64,000 nucleotides of DNA from SELP01 sp035969385 (GCF_035969385.1 NZ_JAYKKJ010000009.1:1-64000), one strand, 5' to 3'; shown: positions 11,001 through 21,100, counted from the first letter of the stretch. Translations and numbers: made by a program. Notes: generated from the sequence alone by a model not told the origin.

Positions 11001-11443
11001 CGGAAGATCTGCGGCAGCATCCTGGCCGCGTACTGCGCCGCCAGCTCCCACCCGTTGGCCGCGCCTTCATCGGGCGCCAGGTCTTCACATTCCTCGAGCG
11101 AAACAGGGACCGGCCCGCTGGGGTCGGGGTACATGAGCAAGTTGTTCTCGGCCAGAAAGCGGGCAAAGAGCATACGGTGCCAATGCTCGTACCCGACTTC
11201 TTCGATCAGCCGGTCAAGTTCCTGCGTTTCGCGTTCGGTATGGCGTCTGTCGCCCAGCTGACGCCCGTGAATGCGCAAGCGCCGCCGGAGGTCGCGTTCG
11301 TCTTCCGAGAGGTGCGGGAAAGCGGTTGCGTCGCCCACGCCCAATTGCTGCAGCGCCGCCTCGGCAGCGTCCTCCGCCACCGTCCGCGCCGCTTTTACAG
11401 TGCGCTCCAGTTGGTTTCGTAGGGTTTTTTCAAGCGGCTGCAT
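8009..11443 (-). CDS. pglX: BREX adenine-specific DNA methyltransferase PglX
   Basis: PglX methylates adenine in the asymmetric BREX motif, marking self DNA. Motif I, DPCCGSGHF, lies at about 300-308 (S-adenosylmethionine binding). Motif IV is NVPYLG near 480 instead of the textbook NPPY. The stretch KNDLATVFLDRCLEY and MPQNWLF follow, as in PglX proteins. Residues roughly 490-800 (nt 9040-9990) are visibly AT-richer than both flanks and contain the likely target-recognition region, which suggests it was exchanged by recombination. The start at 11443 has AGGACG upstream; brxC stops 9 nt before. 1144 residues is typical for the family. Confidence 0.94.
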   Translation of the reverse strand: MQPLEKTLRNQLERTVKAARTVAEDAAEAALQQLGVGDATAFPHLSEDERDLRRRLRIHGRQLGDRRHTERETQELDRLIEEVGYEHWHRMLFARFLAENNLLMYPDPSGPVPVSLEECEDLAPDEGAANGWELAAQYAARMLPQIFRLDSPVFQLSLPPEYQQRLEKHVESLPTEVFTASDSLGWVYQFWQADNKERINKSEVKIGARELPAVTQLFTEPYMVSFLLDNALGAWWAARRLTEQDLKTATSEEELRRKASIPGVPLDYLRFVQDEDGTWAPAAGTFDGWPEQLKDLTTLDPCCGSGHFLVSIFLMLVPMRMERDGLNARDAVDAVLRENIHGLEIDQRCVELAAFALALTAWKYPGAGGYRALPELNLACSGLSVSVAKEEWKQLGLGKRNLTIALDWMHDTFRDAPVLGSLLNPAKSAAAKIVNWEELSTTLDQALRQEHTLEQMEAAVVAQGLSKAALQLAAKYTWVVTNVPYLGRGKQTQKLMDYCDRRYPDAKNDLATVFLDRCLEYTEDRGIVSVVMPQNWLFLPRYRTFRENKLRHDEWNLLARLGAGAFETISGEVVKAILLTLTNDKKSRRDNFGENSVDNIIHGVDVADPKSVTDKAIALAEVDIRSVSQNKQLLNPDARITLEDTDDLPLLADRSSSIEGLSTGDNPRFIQNFWESPKLDENWEYFIQNAKETSFYTGRSDVLRWSQGELKKFPSAHNFPSEIMNGKPILGQLGLRVTQMSDLPATIYSGEIFGKSAAAVVPHNQDELAAFWCFISDENYKNEVRRIDQKVYVSCGTMVKVPFDLEYWTRVAEDRFPNGLPEPYTDDPTQWVFHGHPCGSVIWDEDTKWTAEGSLRTDDTVLHVAVARLLGYRWPAELDLGMELADEQRAWVDRCDDLLPHADDDGIVCIPPIRGEAKAEDRLLNLLAAAYGDAWTTSTLPQLLASAGHAGKSLDSWLRDKFFNQHCKLFPHRPFIWHIWDGLKDGFAALVNYHKLDGKTLETLIYTYLGDWMKTQRDDIARGVDGAQEKLAAADALKKKLELILEGEAPHDIFVRWKPLEEQPIGWDPDLNDGVRLNIRPFMTVGDVAKRDAGVLRDKPNVKWTKDRGKDVASAPWFDTFNGDRINDHHLSLAEKKAAREAAK

Positions 11444-11452
11444 ACAGGCGTC

Positions 11453-14400
11453 CTATCGAATAATCACGGGGCCCTGGGCAAGGGCTGCGGCAAGGTCAGT
11501 GCGGGCTTCTTCGAGCCATGCTTCGAGGTCTGCCTCGGACTTCAGCGTGCGGCTGGGCAGGTGGATGGTCTTGGCCGTTGGCTCCATCATCTCCGCCGCC
11601 TGGGTCTGCACTTCATTGAAACGGGATGAGAGCGACTTCACCCGGTCTTCGAACGCGGACAAAGTCAAAGTCTGCAGCGTCTGAAGAACTTCAGCAGAGC
11701 TGCCGACTTTGACTTCCGGCATGTCACTGTTGGTGAGTTTCTGTTCTGCGAGAAGACGGTTGCGTTGTTCCGGCTGAAGTTTCTGCCAGTTGTCGTCGGC
11801 CTTTAGCTTCGCCATTCCAGCTTCGTGCTGTTGTTTGTAAGCCTCAACGAGACGATTAAGTTCGTCACGCAGCATCTGTGTGAAACTCGCCACCAGCGGT
11901 TTCATGGGATCCGGATCAGTCAACAATTGACGCTGATCCTCGATCGACTGAACTTGTGTCCGCAGAACATCAGCATCAGTCAGGCCATTGGCCCTTTCTG
12001 CAAGTCGTCGCAGGGTCTCCCAGCTGGGCCACCGAGTGTCGATTTCGTTGGCCTGGAGAGTCCAGGTATCGATTGAGGATGTGAGCTCGTCTCTGCTGTT
12101 ATAGATGGACAAGAGCTGCTCGTTGCCGGAGGCACGTCTGATATCATCGATCAACGAGAGTTCGGGCGTCTTCGGTTTTGGAGCGTCACCGCCCGCGCGA
12201 TTGGCGAGGTCCGTGACGTTTTGAACAAACTGGGGAATTGACGAAAGTTCCTCACCTTGTTTCGCAGTAAGGCCGACCTTCTGAAGAACCTTTCGAATTT
12301 GAATGCGCTGAGGTGTCGAGATGGTCGTGGCTTCGACAATAAATGACGCCTTGCCAATCGATTTGCGCTCCAATTTTTTTGCATCGCAAGCGCGGTGTTG
12401 TTCATCCTCTGCTCTGATCAACCCGGAAACAAGAAGGGCAAGCAGTGCGCCATCGACCGCATCCCGTGACCAGCCAAACGGCGGACCCTCAAAATGATCA
12501 CGAATGTCCGTCCCTTTCTTTCCTCCAGCGATGAACGATAGGACGGCTTTACAGACTGCATTCTTTTCAGGTTCCCCTTCATGACCGACTGCTTTCAGGG
12601 CGTCCGGCGCTCCCTTGTGGGCATTATCATACACCTTGGACCAGCCGGTATTGTCTGCGACCGCAAACTGGGGGTAGAGCCTGGTGAGCGAGTTCTCAGC
12701 GGCTTCAGTAACTGTTGCCTGTAGCCCATCCCCGGTCAGCTCATTGCCTCCTCCTTGGAACACGCGGGCGCCGGACATGGCCTCCAAGACCAATTCGTTG
12801 ATTTTCGCTTCGGCAACCTGACGTATGGTCTCCATTGCGCCGCGCGCTTCCTTGCCTTCTGGGGTATCTGGAGCGCCACGCTTATCAAGAGTTGCACTAG
12901 CCGCCTTGAACTCGAGAATATTGTTCCGCAGATCATCTGCAGAGCGTCGGGGAATAAAGACAAATACAGTGGGGGATTGATTGCCGGCCTGACGAGCGTC
13001 CGCGCGAACGGAATTGTCATCAGTTGCCCAGCCGTCACGTATCCATACATAGATCCTCTTGTTGGCATCGGGCGGAAGCGTTGGATCGAAGATCGCGCTC
13101 ACATCCCGTGTCACTTTTGAGTTGCCATGAAGCAGCGACACACGCCCGACGAGAGCGCCAAATTTCTTCCGGATAAGGTCATCGCGCTCTGCTTCGATTC
13201 GATGGGATTGGTTCGCCAGCGTAGCTTTCTGACTGAGGAATTCGTCGTTCCAAGCCGAGCTTTCTTCTGTCTGAATTCTATACTCATCGCCCACGCGCAT
13301 GATAAGGTCGCATACGTCGAGCAGCTTGGGAAGTTTGCTTCGTAGCTCCGAAGAGCCCGTTGGAAGATCTTCGACTAGCAGGTCCGCGATTGTGTCAATC
13401 GACGCCTTGATCCCAATTTCAGAGTTACTGCTACTGATTTTGTTGATCAGAAACACAACACCACAGGCGCGAGCGGTTAATTTTTCATCCTCGCTACCAT
13501 GTATCCAAGACATGGTCTTTTCGTGCAGCTTTCGTGGCAGGATCCTCGCCTGCAAAAGCTTATCTGCCCCATCAAAATAGAGGAAATCCGCAGGGACCGA
13601 AAACCCGACATCTTTATCAGCACTTTCTCTGATCGCCTTATGAATAAGGCTTAGTTGGTTGCGAAGTTGACTATCGGTGCCTGATGCGTCCAGAACTCGA
13701 TTGGCCGCTTCCCAGAAGCGCCGACGGACTGGAAGGATTGGATAGTCCTGCGCAAAGAAAGCAACGTCATCTTGCCGATGGCCAATGCTAGTTCCACTCA
13801 GATGCCTTGATATCTCACCTAGGTTCTCCTGCATCATGGCTTCAATCTTGGGTGAGGCCTCAGTCGTTTTGGCAAGAATAACTTGCCTCACCACAGCATC
13901 GACGTCCGTGTCTGAAAGCTCAATGCGGATAGTGAAGCGACCCTGGAGCTTTGCGAGTGTGGGCGTACCAGTGACCGCGGTCTGACCGGTTCCGACAAAG
14001 GTGAGTTTGCCGCCAAGGCTTTCGTCTTTGACGACTGCTTCGACCATTTCTTGCACTTCGATCGCTCGGTCACCGCTGGTGCCGATAAACTGCTGCACTT
14101 CGTCGAGTACAACCAGGGTAAGAGGAAGTTTGTTTTCGCGTGAAATTGCGGCGCGAATGGCGGAGATCATTTCCTGATTGGATACATCCTGAACATTCGG
14201 ATAGGTGTTTTGAAGAGCATCAACCATAGAATTGGATGAGGCAAAAAGTTGCGGTTTGGCTTCGATAAGAGCCGCATGAAGACCTTCTGCGACGTAGAAA
14301 TTTGCCAACTCCTCCTCCCAGTCAAAGCCGCCGGCTTCTATGTGAGCGCGAACCCGGTCTTCTATTCCCTCTTTCCTCAACCACATTACGAACCGCGCGA

Positions 14401-14896
14401 GAGGATACTGCTCCGGCAAACCGACAGATCTGAACACAATTCCAAGAAGAGCGAGGCGTACGCTGCCGCTGGCGCCAGCCCCTAGCGTTCCAGAAGCTGC
14501 GTGAAGGCCGCCATAGCGACGAGACTGGACCGTCAATTCCTTAAGGTGATCGCGAACCTCTTGAGGTAGGTCTGCTATGCCTCGCGCTGTCGCGCCGTCG
14601 TCAAAAGTGGTGTCCATCCAAAGTGCGCGCAGCATCTTAACCATATGGGATTTACCAGATCCGTAGAAGCCGCTGACCCAAACAGCAGGTTGCTGCGCCT
14701 GATCAATGTTTTTCAGATAAGTATCAAGGATATGCGCCATACCGGAGCCATACTGCCCGTCGCATACAAAGGTCTCGAGCTCATAACGCAGAACATCTCT
14801 AGCGAGAGACGACGTGCCATCATTGACGTTGGCGACGCCTTCGTTGACGAGTTTACGGGCGGATGGGTCTTGCCGATAGAGCGAGCGGAGTTGCAT
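11453..14896 (-). CDS. brxC: BREX ATPase BrxC
   Basis: BrxC is the large P-loop ATPase (DUF6079) of BREX, proposed to act with PglX and PglZ on DNA. Walker A GFYGSGKSH is at about 76-84 and Walker B LVVLDEVQQF near 262. The rest is helix-rich, with a long charged C-terminal region typical of the family. At 1147 residues it is full length. It starts 14 nt after the brxB stop. The interior (about 12.1-14.5 kb) is less GC-rich than the ends, in line with the mixed composition of the whole island. Confidence 0.92.
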   Translation of the reverse strand: MQLRSLYRQDPSARKLVNEGVANVNDGTSSLARDVLRYELETFVCDGQYGSGMAHILDTYLKNIDQAQQPAVWVSGFYGSGKSHMVKMLRALWMDTTFDDGATARGIADLPQEVRDHLKELTVQSRRYGGLHAASGTLGAGASGSVRLALLGIVFRSVGLPEQYPLARFVMWLRKEGIEDRVRAHIEAGGFDWEEELANFYVAEGLHAALIEAKPQLFASSNSMVDALQNTYPNVQDVSNQEMISAIRAAISRENKLPLTLVVLDEVQQFIGTSGDRAIEVQEMVEAVVKDESLGGKLTFVGTGQTAVTGTPTLAKLQGRFTIRIELSDTDVDAVVRQVILAKTTEASPKIEAMMQENLGEISRHLSGTSIGHRQDDVAFFAQDYPILPVRRRFWEAANRVLDASGTDSQLRNQLSLIHKAIRESADKDVGFSVPADFLYFDGADKLLQARILPRKLHEKTMSWIHGSEDEKLTARACGVVFLINKISSSNSEIGIKASIDTIADLLVEDLPTGSSELRSKLPKLLDVCDLIMRVGDEYRIQTEESSAWNDEFLSQKATLANQSHRIEAERDDLIRKKFGALVGRVSLLHGNSKVTRDVSAIFDPTLPPDANKRIYVWIRDGWATDDNSVRADARQAGNQSPTVFVFIPRRSADDLRNNILEFKAASATLDKRGAPDTPEGKEARGAMETIRQVAEAKINELVLEAMSGARVFQGGGNELTGDGLQATVTEAAENSLTRLYPQFAVADNTGWSKVYDNAHKGAPDALKAVGHEGEPEKNAVCKAVLSFIAGGKKGTDIRDHFEGPPFGWSRDAVDGALLALLVSGLIRAEDEQHRACDAKKLERKSIGKASFIVEATTISTPQRIQIRKVLQKVGLTAKQGEELSSIPQFVQNVTDLANRAGGDAPKPKTPELSLIDDIRRASGNEQLLSIYNSRDELTSSIDTWTLQANEIDTRWPSWETLRRLAERANGLTDADVLRTQVQSIEDQRQLLTDPDPMKPLVASFTQMLRDELNRLVEAYKQQHEAGMAKLKADDNWQKLQPEQRNRLLAEQKLTNSDMPEVKVGSSAEVLQTLQTLTLSAFEDRVKSLSSRFNEVQTQAAEMMEPTAKTIHLPSRTLKSEADLEAWLEEARTDLAAALAQGPVIIR

Positions 14897-14910
14897 TCAG
14901 GGTCTCTTTC

Positions 14911-15462
14911 TCAGAAAATTTTGTCAGCTGTTATGGGCACGGCGAGGTAATTCCAGCCATCGTAGCCGTCGAGAAGCCGGTAGTTATTTTCCTCGTAACT
15001 TCCGGGGAAGAATATTACGAGCCTGCCAGAAACCATGGGGGCCAAGCGGTCCACGACATCTTTGACTTTTACAAATCCAAACAAACTGCCAACACCAGAG
15101 ATCGCAATAACAAAGTTCTGAGGTGGCTTTAGCTCTGATATTCGGCGCTCAAAATCTTTCGCAAGGTGATCTAAGTACCTAGGGTATATTGTCGCCAGTA
15201 AGTCTGGTTTTTCGAAATATGATTTTGCATATCGCTGTGACGTCAACCACTCTGCGAATGTGTCCGTAAGATCATGAAGGTACCAATCGTGGCCAGCTTG
15301 TCGGGAAGCGAGTTCGAACTCATCAATTTTGGTCCTCAGCGCGCGCTCCTCAGTCTCATGATAAACACAAAAGACCACTCGCTGTGCCGCAGCGGCGTCG
15401 TCTCGCCAAGGTACTGAGATGAACTGCGAGTAGGACTTGATAAGGCGTTTCACTCGGCTCAT
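14911..15462 (-). CDS. brxB: BREX protein BrxB (DUF1788)
   Basis: BrxB is a small conserved component of type 1 BREX with a DUF1788 fold; its exact role is unknown. The 183-residue protein shows the family's central pattern: a helical N-terminus, then a hydrophobic strand with the FVIAISGVGSLFGFV stretch and a LVIFFPGSYE segment near the end. I chose the ATG at 15462 because it overlaps the brxA stop as ATGA; an in-frame ATG at 15471 would add three residues. Neighbours on both sides are BREX genes, which makes the call secure. Confidence 0.88.
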   Translation of the reverse strand: MSRVKRLIKSYSQFISVPWRDDAAAAQRVVFCVYHETEERALRTKIDEFELASRQAGHDWYLHDLTDTFAEWLTSQRYAKSYFEKPDLLATIYPRYLDHLAKDFERRISELKPPQNFVIAISGVGSLFGFVKVKDVVDRLAPMVSGRLVIFFPGSYEENNYRLLDGYDGWNYLAVPITADKIF

Positions 15463-16259
15463 CGCTGCCATTCCCTATCAGTATGTTGCTGAAGATTTGG
15501 GAATGAAACTTCGAAGACATCGCCGATATGGTTAACGCTAATCCATCCTTTTTGTGCAGCTTGTTGTGCTAACTCAAGTGACCGCTCCGCGCTGCAGTCT
15601 AGAAGCTTAGCGTAGGGGCTGCCAAAAAGTGAGAGCCCCCTTAATCCCGCTAGGTACCCCAGAAAAACAGCATACGCGGCGTTTCCCGGCGTTGGATTTG
15701 CCCTGCGGCGGATTTTCACGGCACGACCGGAAAGGTGCCCAGCCTTGGTCCAAGATGAGTTTAGATTTTGTGCTGTTGATTTTAACGTCGCTGCGCTGAA
15801 TCGGTTCGGAAAAACAGTTTCAATGTGCGTTTCCATTGACTCGCGTGAAATGGTAGTTCCTTCGGGAGTCGAGAGAATATAGGGGGCTGACGATCTTAAA
15901 AGGGCATCCCTCGCGTACGCACACTGAAGTGCAAGCAGAGCTTGACCGTCGACTTCTCTCCCCCAAAAGAACCTCAGACCGCGAAACACCAACAAGCTGG
16001 AATCAAGTCCGTAAAGATCAGAAAGGTGTCGATATGTCAGCATTCGTGTTTTGTCAGATCTCTTTCCTAGTGCATTTTGTTCAATAATCGCCATTCGGTA
16101 TTGATCACGTGCAGCAAAAGGGTCTTGAACTACTTCAAAAAGCCTTTGGAGTTCGTCGACCATGATTGTGCGAGAGGCGTGCGCACCGCCTGTTTCACCA
16201 CTAAACCCGTAGATCTGGAGGTTCGCCTCCTCGTTGTATGCGTCAGATCTGTTATTCAT
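15459..16259 (-). CDS. brxA: BREX protein BrxA (DUF1819-like)
   Basis: Assigned as BrxA, the small DNA-binding protein encoded at the start of type 1 BREX operons. The middle carries the pattern NALGKRSDKTRMLTYRHLSDLYGLD (described in pieces: NALGKRS, then a helix ending in HLSDLY), which corresponds to the NxxGKxS segment of DUF1819 proteins. At 266 residues it is longer than the roughly 200 usual, with extra sequence at the N-terminus. The start overlaps the brxR stop by 8 nt, and the stop overlaps the brxB start, so it is translationally coupled on both sides. The call rests on position as well as sequence. Confidence 0.8.
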   Translation of the reverse strand: MNNRSDAYNEEANLQIYGFSGETGGAHASRTIMVDELQRLFEVVQDPFAARDQYRMAIIEQNALGKRSDKTRMLTYRHLSDLYGLDSSLLVFRGLRFFWGREVDGQALLALQCAYARDALLRSSAPYILSTPEGTTISRESMETHIETVFPNRFSAATLKSTAQNLNSSWTKAGHLSGRAVKIRRRANPTPGNAAYAVFLGYLAGLRGLSLFGSPYAKLLDCSAERSLELAQQAAQKGWISVNHIGDVFEVSFPNLQQHTDREWQR

Positions 16260-17112
16260 TGTGAATGCCTGTGGCGTATGGGTTGAGTAATACGATCTGT
16301 TGATCTTGCGGTTTCCTGGCGCCTGGATCGGTATCGAGTCCTAAACGTTTCAGAGCATAGTATAGCAGAGCGCGTCGAACCTTGATTTTCGCCCTGCCAC
16401 CGCGCATCCCATAGTCAAGCGCGATCACCTTCTTCTGGTTCTCGGAGAGTTCAGGGTGGGGAGCAATCTCAAGCGTGACGTGCTCTTGCCACTCGGCATC
16501 GGCCGCATCGGTGGCTCCGCTGGCTTCTACACCGCGCGTCTGGAGGATGCGCGAAAGCAGGAAGTCCTTGAAGACTTCGTCGGTTCTACAGAACGCCCGG
16601 GTGTGCCATCGAAAGCCATCGAACCCAATGGCGTGAGGCGCGATCCACCGCCAGCTCGGCTCCGGGCGCGAGAGGGACTGATACTTCACCTCGATCGCCT
16701 CAGAGCGTCGGATTGCACCGACAACAGATCGCAGTGTCACGGGGTTCACACCACGGGCCGGAGTGGGCGCGGCGTCATAGGCTGGTAGTTCAGCAATCCA
16801 CGCGTCGTCGCTGTCCATGAGGCCATCAGCCAAAGAGCGAAGCTGCGCAAGGTAGCGGCTAGCATCGGGTTTCAGGAACTGTGCGGCATATTCGGGGCCT
16901 CGGACATACGTCCGCGCACTCTTGTCGTAGACCATGTTGTCCGGCGCTATACCGATATAGCGGTTCAGATCGGCGGACGCTTGGTTCACCGATAGTCCAA
17001 ACTGCTCCATCAAATCACTCCGGTTCACGTGCCCCTCCCAAAACAATCGGAACTCGATGAACTCGAGGCGCTGCGCGACTCCCCAACGAAGCTCCGACTT
17101 GTCGTTATCCAC
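16252..17112 (-). CDS. brxR: WYL-domain transcriptional regulator of BREX (BrxR-like)
   Basis: BrxR-type regulators repress BREX operons and may sense a phage- or nucleotide-derived signal through the WYL domain. The N-terminal 70 residues form a winged helix-turn-helix (RSDLMEQFGLSVNQASADLNRY, in part). A WYL domain follows, with EVKYQSLSRPEP and the WRWIAPHAIGFDGFRWHTRAF region around 145-175, and a C-terminal WCX-like extension. It is the first gene of the BREX operon, directly coupled to brxA, the usual place for brxR. Its own promoter should lie in 17113-17449. Confidence 0.85.
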   Translation of the reverse strand: MDNDKSELRWGVAQRLEFIEFRLFWEGHVNRSDLMEQFGLSVNQASADLNRYIGIAPDNMVYDKSARTYVRGPEYAAQFLKPDASRYLAQLRSLADGLMDSDDAWIAELPAYDAAPTPARGVNPVTLRSVVGAIRRSEAIEVKYQSLSRPEPSWRWIAPHAIGFDGFRWHTRAFCRTDEVFKDFLLSRILQTRGVEASGATDAADAEWQEHVTLEIAPHPELSENQKKVIALDYGMRGGRAKIKVRRALLYYALKRLGLDTDPGARKPQDQQIVLLNPYATGIHNE

Positions 17113-17449
17113 TTCGCACTCCCGACTCGGCGCGCATGATTAATGTACGCAACCATTTTTTGTGCTGACCGCACGGTAGCGGGGAGTCGTGTCGGGTTCA
17201 ATCGAAATCCCGCGATCTTTCGGGGGTTTGCTCGAATGAACAGGACTGGACCGCAACTGGAGAAGCGGGCGTGCTGAGCCCGCTCTTCCTCGGCATGCCT
17301 GCGAATATCGCCGCCGCTTTGCGGCCGCGCGGCCGGGCGAAAACTCGAGCCGGCTTGGTTGGCTCCGACGGGTTCGCCGCCATCCCCCCACTGCCGAGCT
17401 CGATCCGGCCTATCGTCCGGCGTTTCCCGCGGCTCCCGCCTTATCGGAC
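17113..17449. other. Gene-free stretch upstream of brxR
   Basis: About 337 nt without a convincing gene. It must hold the promoter of the BREX operon. On the minus strand an AT-rich segment near 17135-17160 (tacattaat) is a possible -10 region. A short inverted repeat GTGC/GCAC around 17162-17174 is the only operator-like symmetry I see. The part 17250-17440 is GC-rich and open in several frames, but none has a ribosome site or recognisable protein. Confidence 0.35.
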
Positions 17450-18115
17450 CTATTCGACGACGGGATAAAACGGCTTACCCCAATCTTCATCGGGATTGTC
17501 CATCATAATGTCGACGAATACAGGCATAAGAAACCCAAGGATTTCAGCGCCGTCTTGAACCTGAGACCGGTTGACACTGCTGTTCCAGGTTGAGCCACCA
17601 TGAACGAGCTGGTTGCGCAGGACGTAGAGGCGATCAAACACAAAGCTCAGGACTCGGGTTGTGTCACCAGCTTGGAAGGACTGCGCGAAGGATCTGGCGG
17701 AAGCCTTGAATCTTTCCTCCCAATTATCGAACCCATCGATCCCATTGTGATGCTGCCAAAACGGATTGAACACATAGCGGTTTTCCATGAGCATCCTCAC
17801 TGGACCTGAAAATCGCTGCCAAAGCGCGTGGTAGATTCGCCTGTCCTTGTCGAGTTGGTCGAGCCTTCCAAAAAAATCTAAGAATGCTGCGCGTTCACCC
17901 GGCGCTATGGACTGAAATTCCTGTTCGTCTGCGTAGGCCGCGTTGAAAGCAATCCAAAGAAATATGAAGCGTGCGTCATCATCGTCGTTGCAGGCTTCAC
18001 CACGCCCGATCCAACTAATCGCGCGATGGACGCGTAATCCCATGGTTTCAGGAAAGCCATCTCGAATGGCACGTTGTTTGGTTTTTAATGCGGCGTGGTC
18101 GATGGCTTTTGTCAT
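17450..18115 (-). CDS. HEPN-domain protein (putative RNase)
   Basis: Predicted HEPN protein. HEPN domains are common in toxins and abortive-infection proteins and often cut RNA using an Rx4-6H motif. Here RNQLVH lies near residue 169 of 221, in a C-terminal helical domain, and an earlier FLWIAFNAAYA helix is typical of this HEPN group. I chose the ATG at 18115 (ribosome site GGGAG); an upstream ATG at 18166 adds 17 basic residues but has no ribosome site. The gene is divergent from the large helicase-nuclease gene and lies just upstream of the BREX promoter region. No partner antitoxin is recognisable. Function is inferred. Confidence 0.7.
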   Translation of the reverse strand: MTKAIDHAALKTKQRAIRDGFPETMGLRVHRAISWIGRGEACNDDDDARFIFLWIAFNAAYADEQEFQSIAPGERAAFLDFFGRLDQLDKDRRIYHALWQRFSGPVRMLMENRYVFNPFWQHHNGIDGFDNWEERFKASARSFAQSFQAGDTTRVLSFVFDRLYVLRNQLVHGGSTWNSSVNRSQVQDGAEILGFLMPVFVDIMMDNPDEDWGKPFYPVVE

Positions 18116-18180
18116 TGGCGAGCCCGGCTCCCGAGATTTCTTTGATTTAACAATGCTATTCCCCATAGTGTGAGCTGTCG

Positions 18181-21100
18181 ATGAGACAATTTCAGGAGCA
18201 AAGGGTTCACAGGCAGGTGCGGAAGTTCAAAAGCCATTTATTGTTTTCAGCGTCGGATTTGATGCGTTTCACGGGCTGTGCACACGCAACGGCTCTTGAT
18301 CTCATGTATTTGCGCGGCGAAGGACCTAAGCCTGGCGTGGATACTGAGGATGCCATGCTTCTTCAAAAACAGGGCGACGCACATGAGATGGCGCATCTCG
18401 ATAACCTTGAGGACGCTGGCTGCACCGTGATGAAAATCGAGCGTGGTGATCTTGGCGCAAACGCCGAGGCAACGCGCGCAGCGCTTGCCGCTGGTCCGGA
18501 TGTTGTGTTTCAGGGCGCGTTTTTGTCTGGCAATTGGGGCGGCTGGTCCGACTTCCTGGAGCGTGTTGAGACGCCATCCGAACTCGGACCGTTCAGCTAT
18601 GAAGTCGCAGATACCAAACTGAAGCGTAAGGCCGATCCCAAACATGTGCTCCAGTTGGTCCTGTACTCTGATCTGTTGGCGGAAGTTCAAGGTGTGGCGC
18701 CTGAATTCGCCCATGTGGAATTGGGCGACGGCACCCGCGCAACGCTGCGCCTGGCGGATTACGCGGCCTACGCAAGGATGGCGCGTGATCGGCTGGAAGC
18801 CTTCGTCGCCGATCCGCAGCCAACACGCCCGGTGCCATGTGCTGATTGCGGTCTGTGCCGCTGGGCTGATCACTGCAACAGCGTCTGGCAGGCCGAAGAC
18901 AGCTTGTTCAATGTCGCCAACATCAGTCGTGGTCAGGTGAAAAAGCTAGAAGCCGCGGGTGTTCACACATTGGAGGCTCTCTCGACGCTGGATCACCCAG
19001 TGCGCGGAATGGCCGAAAATACCCAGGCCCGTTTGGTCACTCAGGCCCGCCTGCAGCAGGCCCGCAAAACCGGGGAGCCAGATTTCGAACTACGGGCACC
19101 TGAGCCTGGCAAGGGCTTCGACCTGTTGCCGGAACCGCAGCCGGGCGACCTGTTCTACGACATTGAAGGCGATCCACACTACGAGGGCGGCCTCGAATAC
19201 CTGCACGGCATCTGGTTCGACGGGCGGTTCCAGGCGTTCTGGGCACATGACCACGATGCCGAAGCGCGGGCATTGTCGGACTTGCTGGCGTTCTTTCGTG
19301 AGCGGATTTCACAATACCCCACTGCGCGCATCTATCACTACGCGCCATACGAGATCACAGCGCTCAAACGCCTGACCACGAAATATGGGATCGGTGAGGC
19401 TTTCCTCGACCGGTTGTTGAGGGAACGCCGCTTCGTAGATCTGTTCGCCGTCGTGCGCGGCGGGCTGATCGGATCGGAACCGAACTATTCCATCAAATCG
19501 ATGGAGGTATTTTATGATCGCAAGCGCGACGGCGAGGTCAAGACGGCGGGTGGCTCGGTCGTGGCGTATGAGCGCTGGCGCGAAACGCAGGACCAGCAGA
19601 TTCTGGACGAGATCGAGGATTACAACCGCATCGACTGTATCTCCACTGAGGAATTGCGCGACTGGCTGGCAGGCATCCGCCCCGCCGGCCCTTGGCCGAC
19701 ACTTGCCCCGGATGCAGGCGATAAAGAGGTTGAAGAAGATGCCGACACGCAAGCTCTGCGCAAACTGCTGGCAGCATCAGGCTTGCCGGAGGCTCGGCAG
19801 GATATGCTGTTCAACCTCGGCGTCTTTCACAGCCGCGAGGCGAAGCCCGCGCAATGGGCCGTGTTCGATAGCGCAGCGAAGGAGGAAGATGATCTGCTTG
19901 ACGATCTCGATGCGCTTGGAGGGCTTGAGGCAGCTGGTCCTGTCGAACCCGTCAAGCGATCCTTCGCGCGCCGATACACCTATCCCGAACAGGAAACGAA
20001 ACTTCGGAGCGGCAAGAAGGCGACGGTTCCCGTATTCGACAGTCCCCCGACAACGGTCGGCATCGAATCCATGGATCGGCGGGCACGTGAGATCACGGTC
20101 AAAGCAGGTCCCGGCAAGGCCGACCTTCTTGGGGACCAGCTGACACTGCATCCGGACTGGCCGATCCAGACGGGCGTCATTGCAAATGCCCTGCGTGATG
20201 TGATCGACGATCAGTGCGACGCGCGCCGGTACACGGCGGTGGACGACCTGCTGTCGCGCGCTGCACCGCGTCTGCGCTCTGGCCCAAGGGGCGATCTTCT
20301 GGGCGTGGTAGCCCCCGTAACGGGCACTATCGCCGTGGTGAATGACATGGATGAAACGGTCCTGCCGATCCAGGGACCACCCGGCACCGGGAAGACCTAT
20401 GTCAGCGCCCGCGCGATCCTGTCCCTTGTCCGCCAAGGGTTCCGCGTTGGAGTCGCCTCGAACAGTCACGAGGCGATCCGCAATGTTTTGATGGGTTGTC
20501 TTCTCGCCCTCGAGGATGACGATCCCGACATCACGTTGGAAAATGCCGAATTGGCGCACAAGGTCGGTGGCGGTGAGGATGGGTATCCCGACGGATTTTC
20601 CGGGATCACCCGCGCGCAGGCAAACGACGACCCTGCGCTATCAGAAGCCCATGTCGTGGGCGGCACCGCTTGGTTCTTTTCGCGCGACGAGAACGTGCAG
20701 GCCTTTGATTGGCTTTTCGTGGACGAGGCTGGCCAGGTTGGGCTCGCCAACATGGCTGCCATGGGGCGTGCCGCGCGAAACATCGTGCTTGTGGGCGACC
20801 CACGCCAGTTGCCGCAGGTCATCCAGGGTGCGCATCCCAAGCCTGCGAACCTGTCGTGCCTGGATTGGATGCTCGGTGAGCATGCGACGGTTCCAGCCGA
20901 CCGGGGCATTTTCCTTCCCACATCCAGGCGCTTGCACCCGGAGGTCTGTCGGTTTGTCTCGGAACAGGTGTATGAAGGCCGACTGACCAGCCATCCTGAT
21001 ACGGCTAACCAGTGCGTGACAGGCACGGCGCTCCCCGAAGCCGGAGCTTTCTGGGTGCCGGTCCCGCATGAGGGCAATGCACAGATCGCACAGGAAGAAG

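Noticed and set aside
17198..17391. Open frames in the GC-rich part upstream of brxR
   Set aside because: Basic, Pro/Arg-rich translations without ribosome sites or domains.
18116..18166. Longer N-terminus of the HEPN protein
   Set aside because: ATG at 18166 has no ribosome site, lies 14 nt from the divergent gene's start and would leave almost no room for promoters; the ATG at 18115 has GGGAG.
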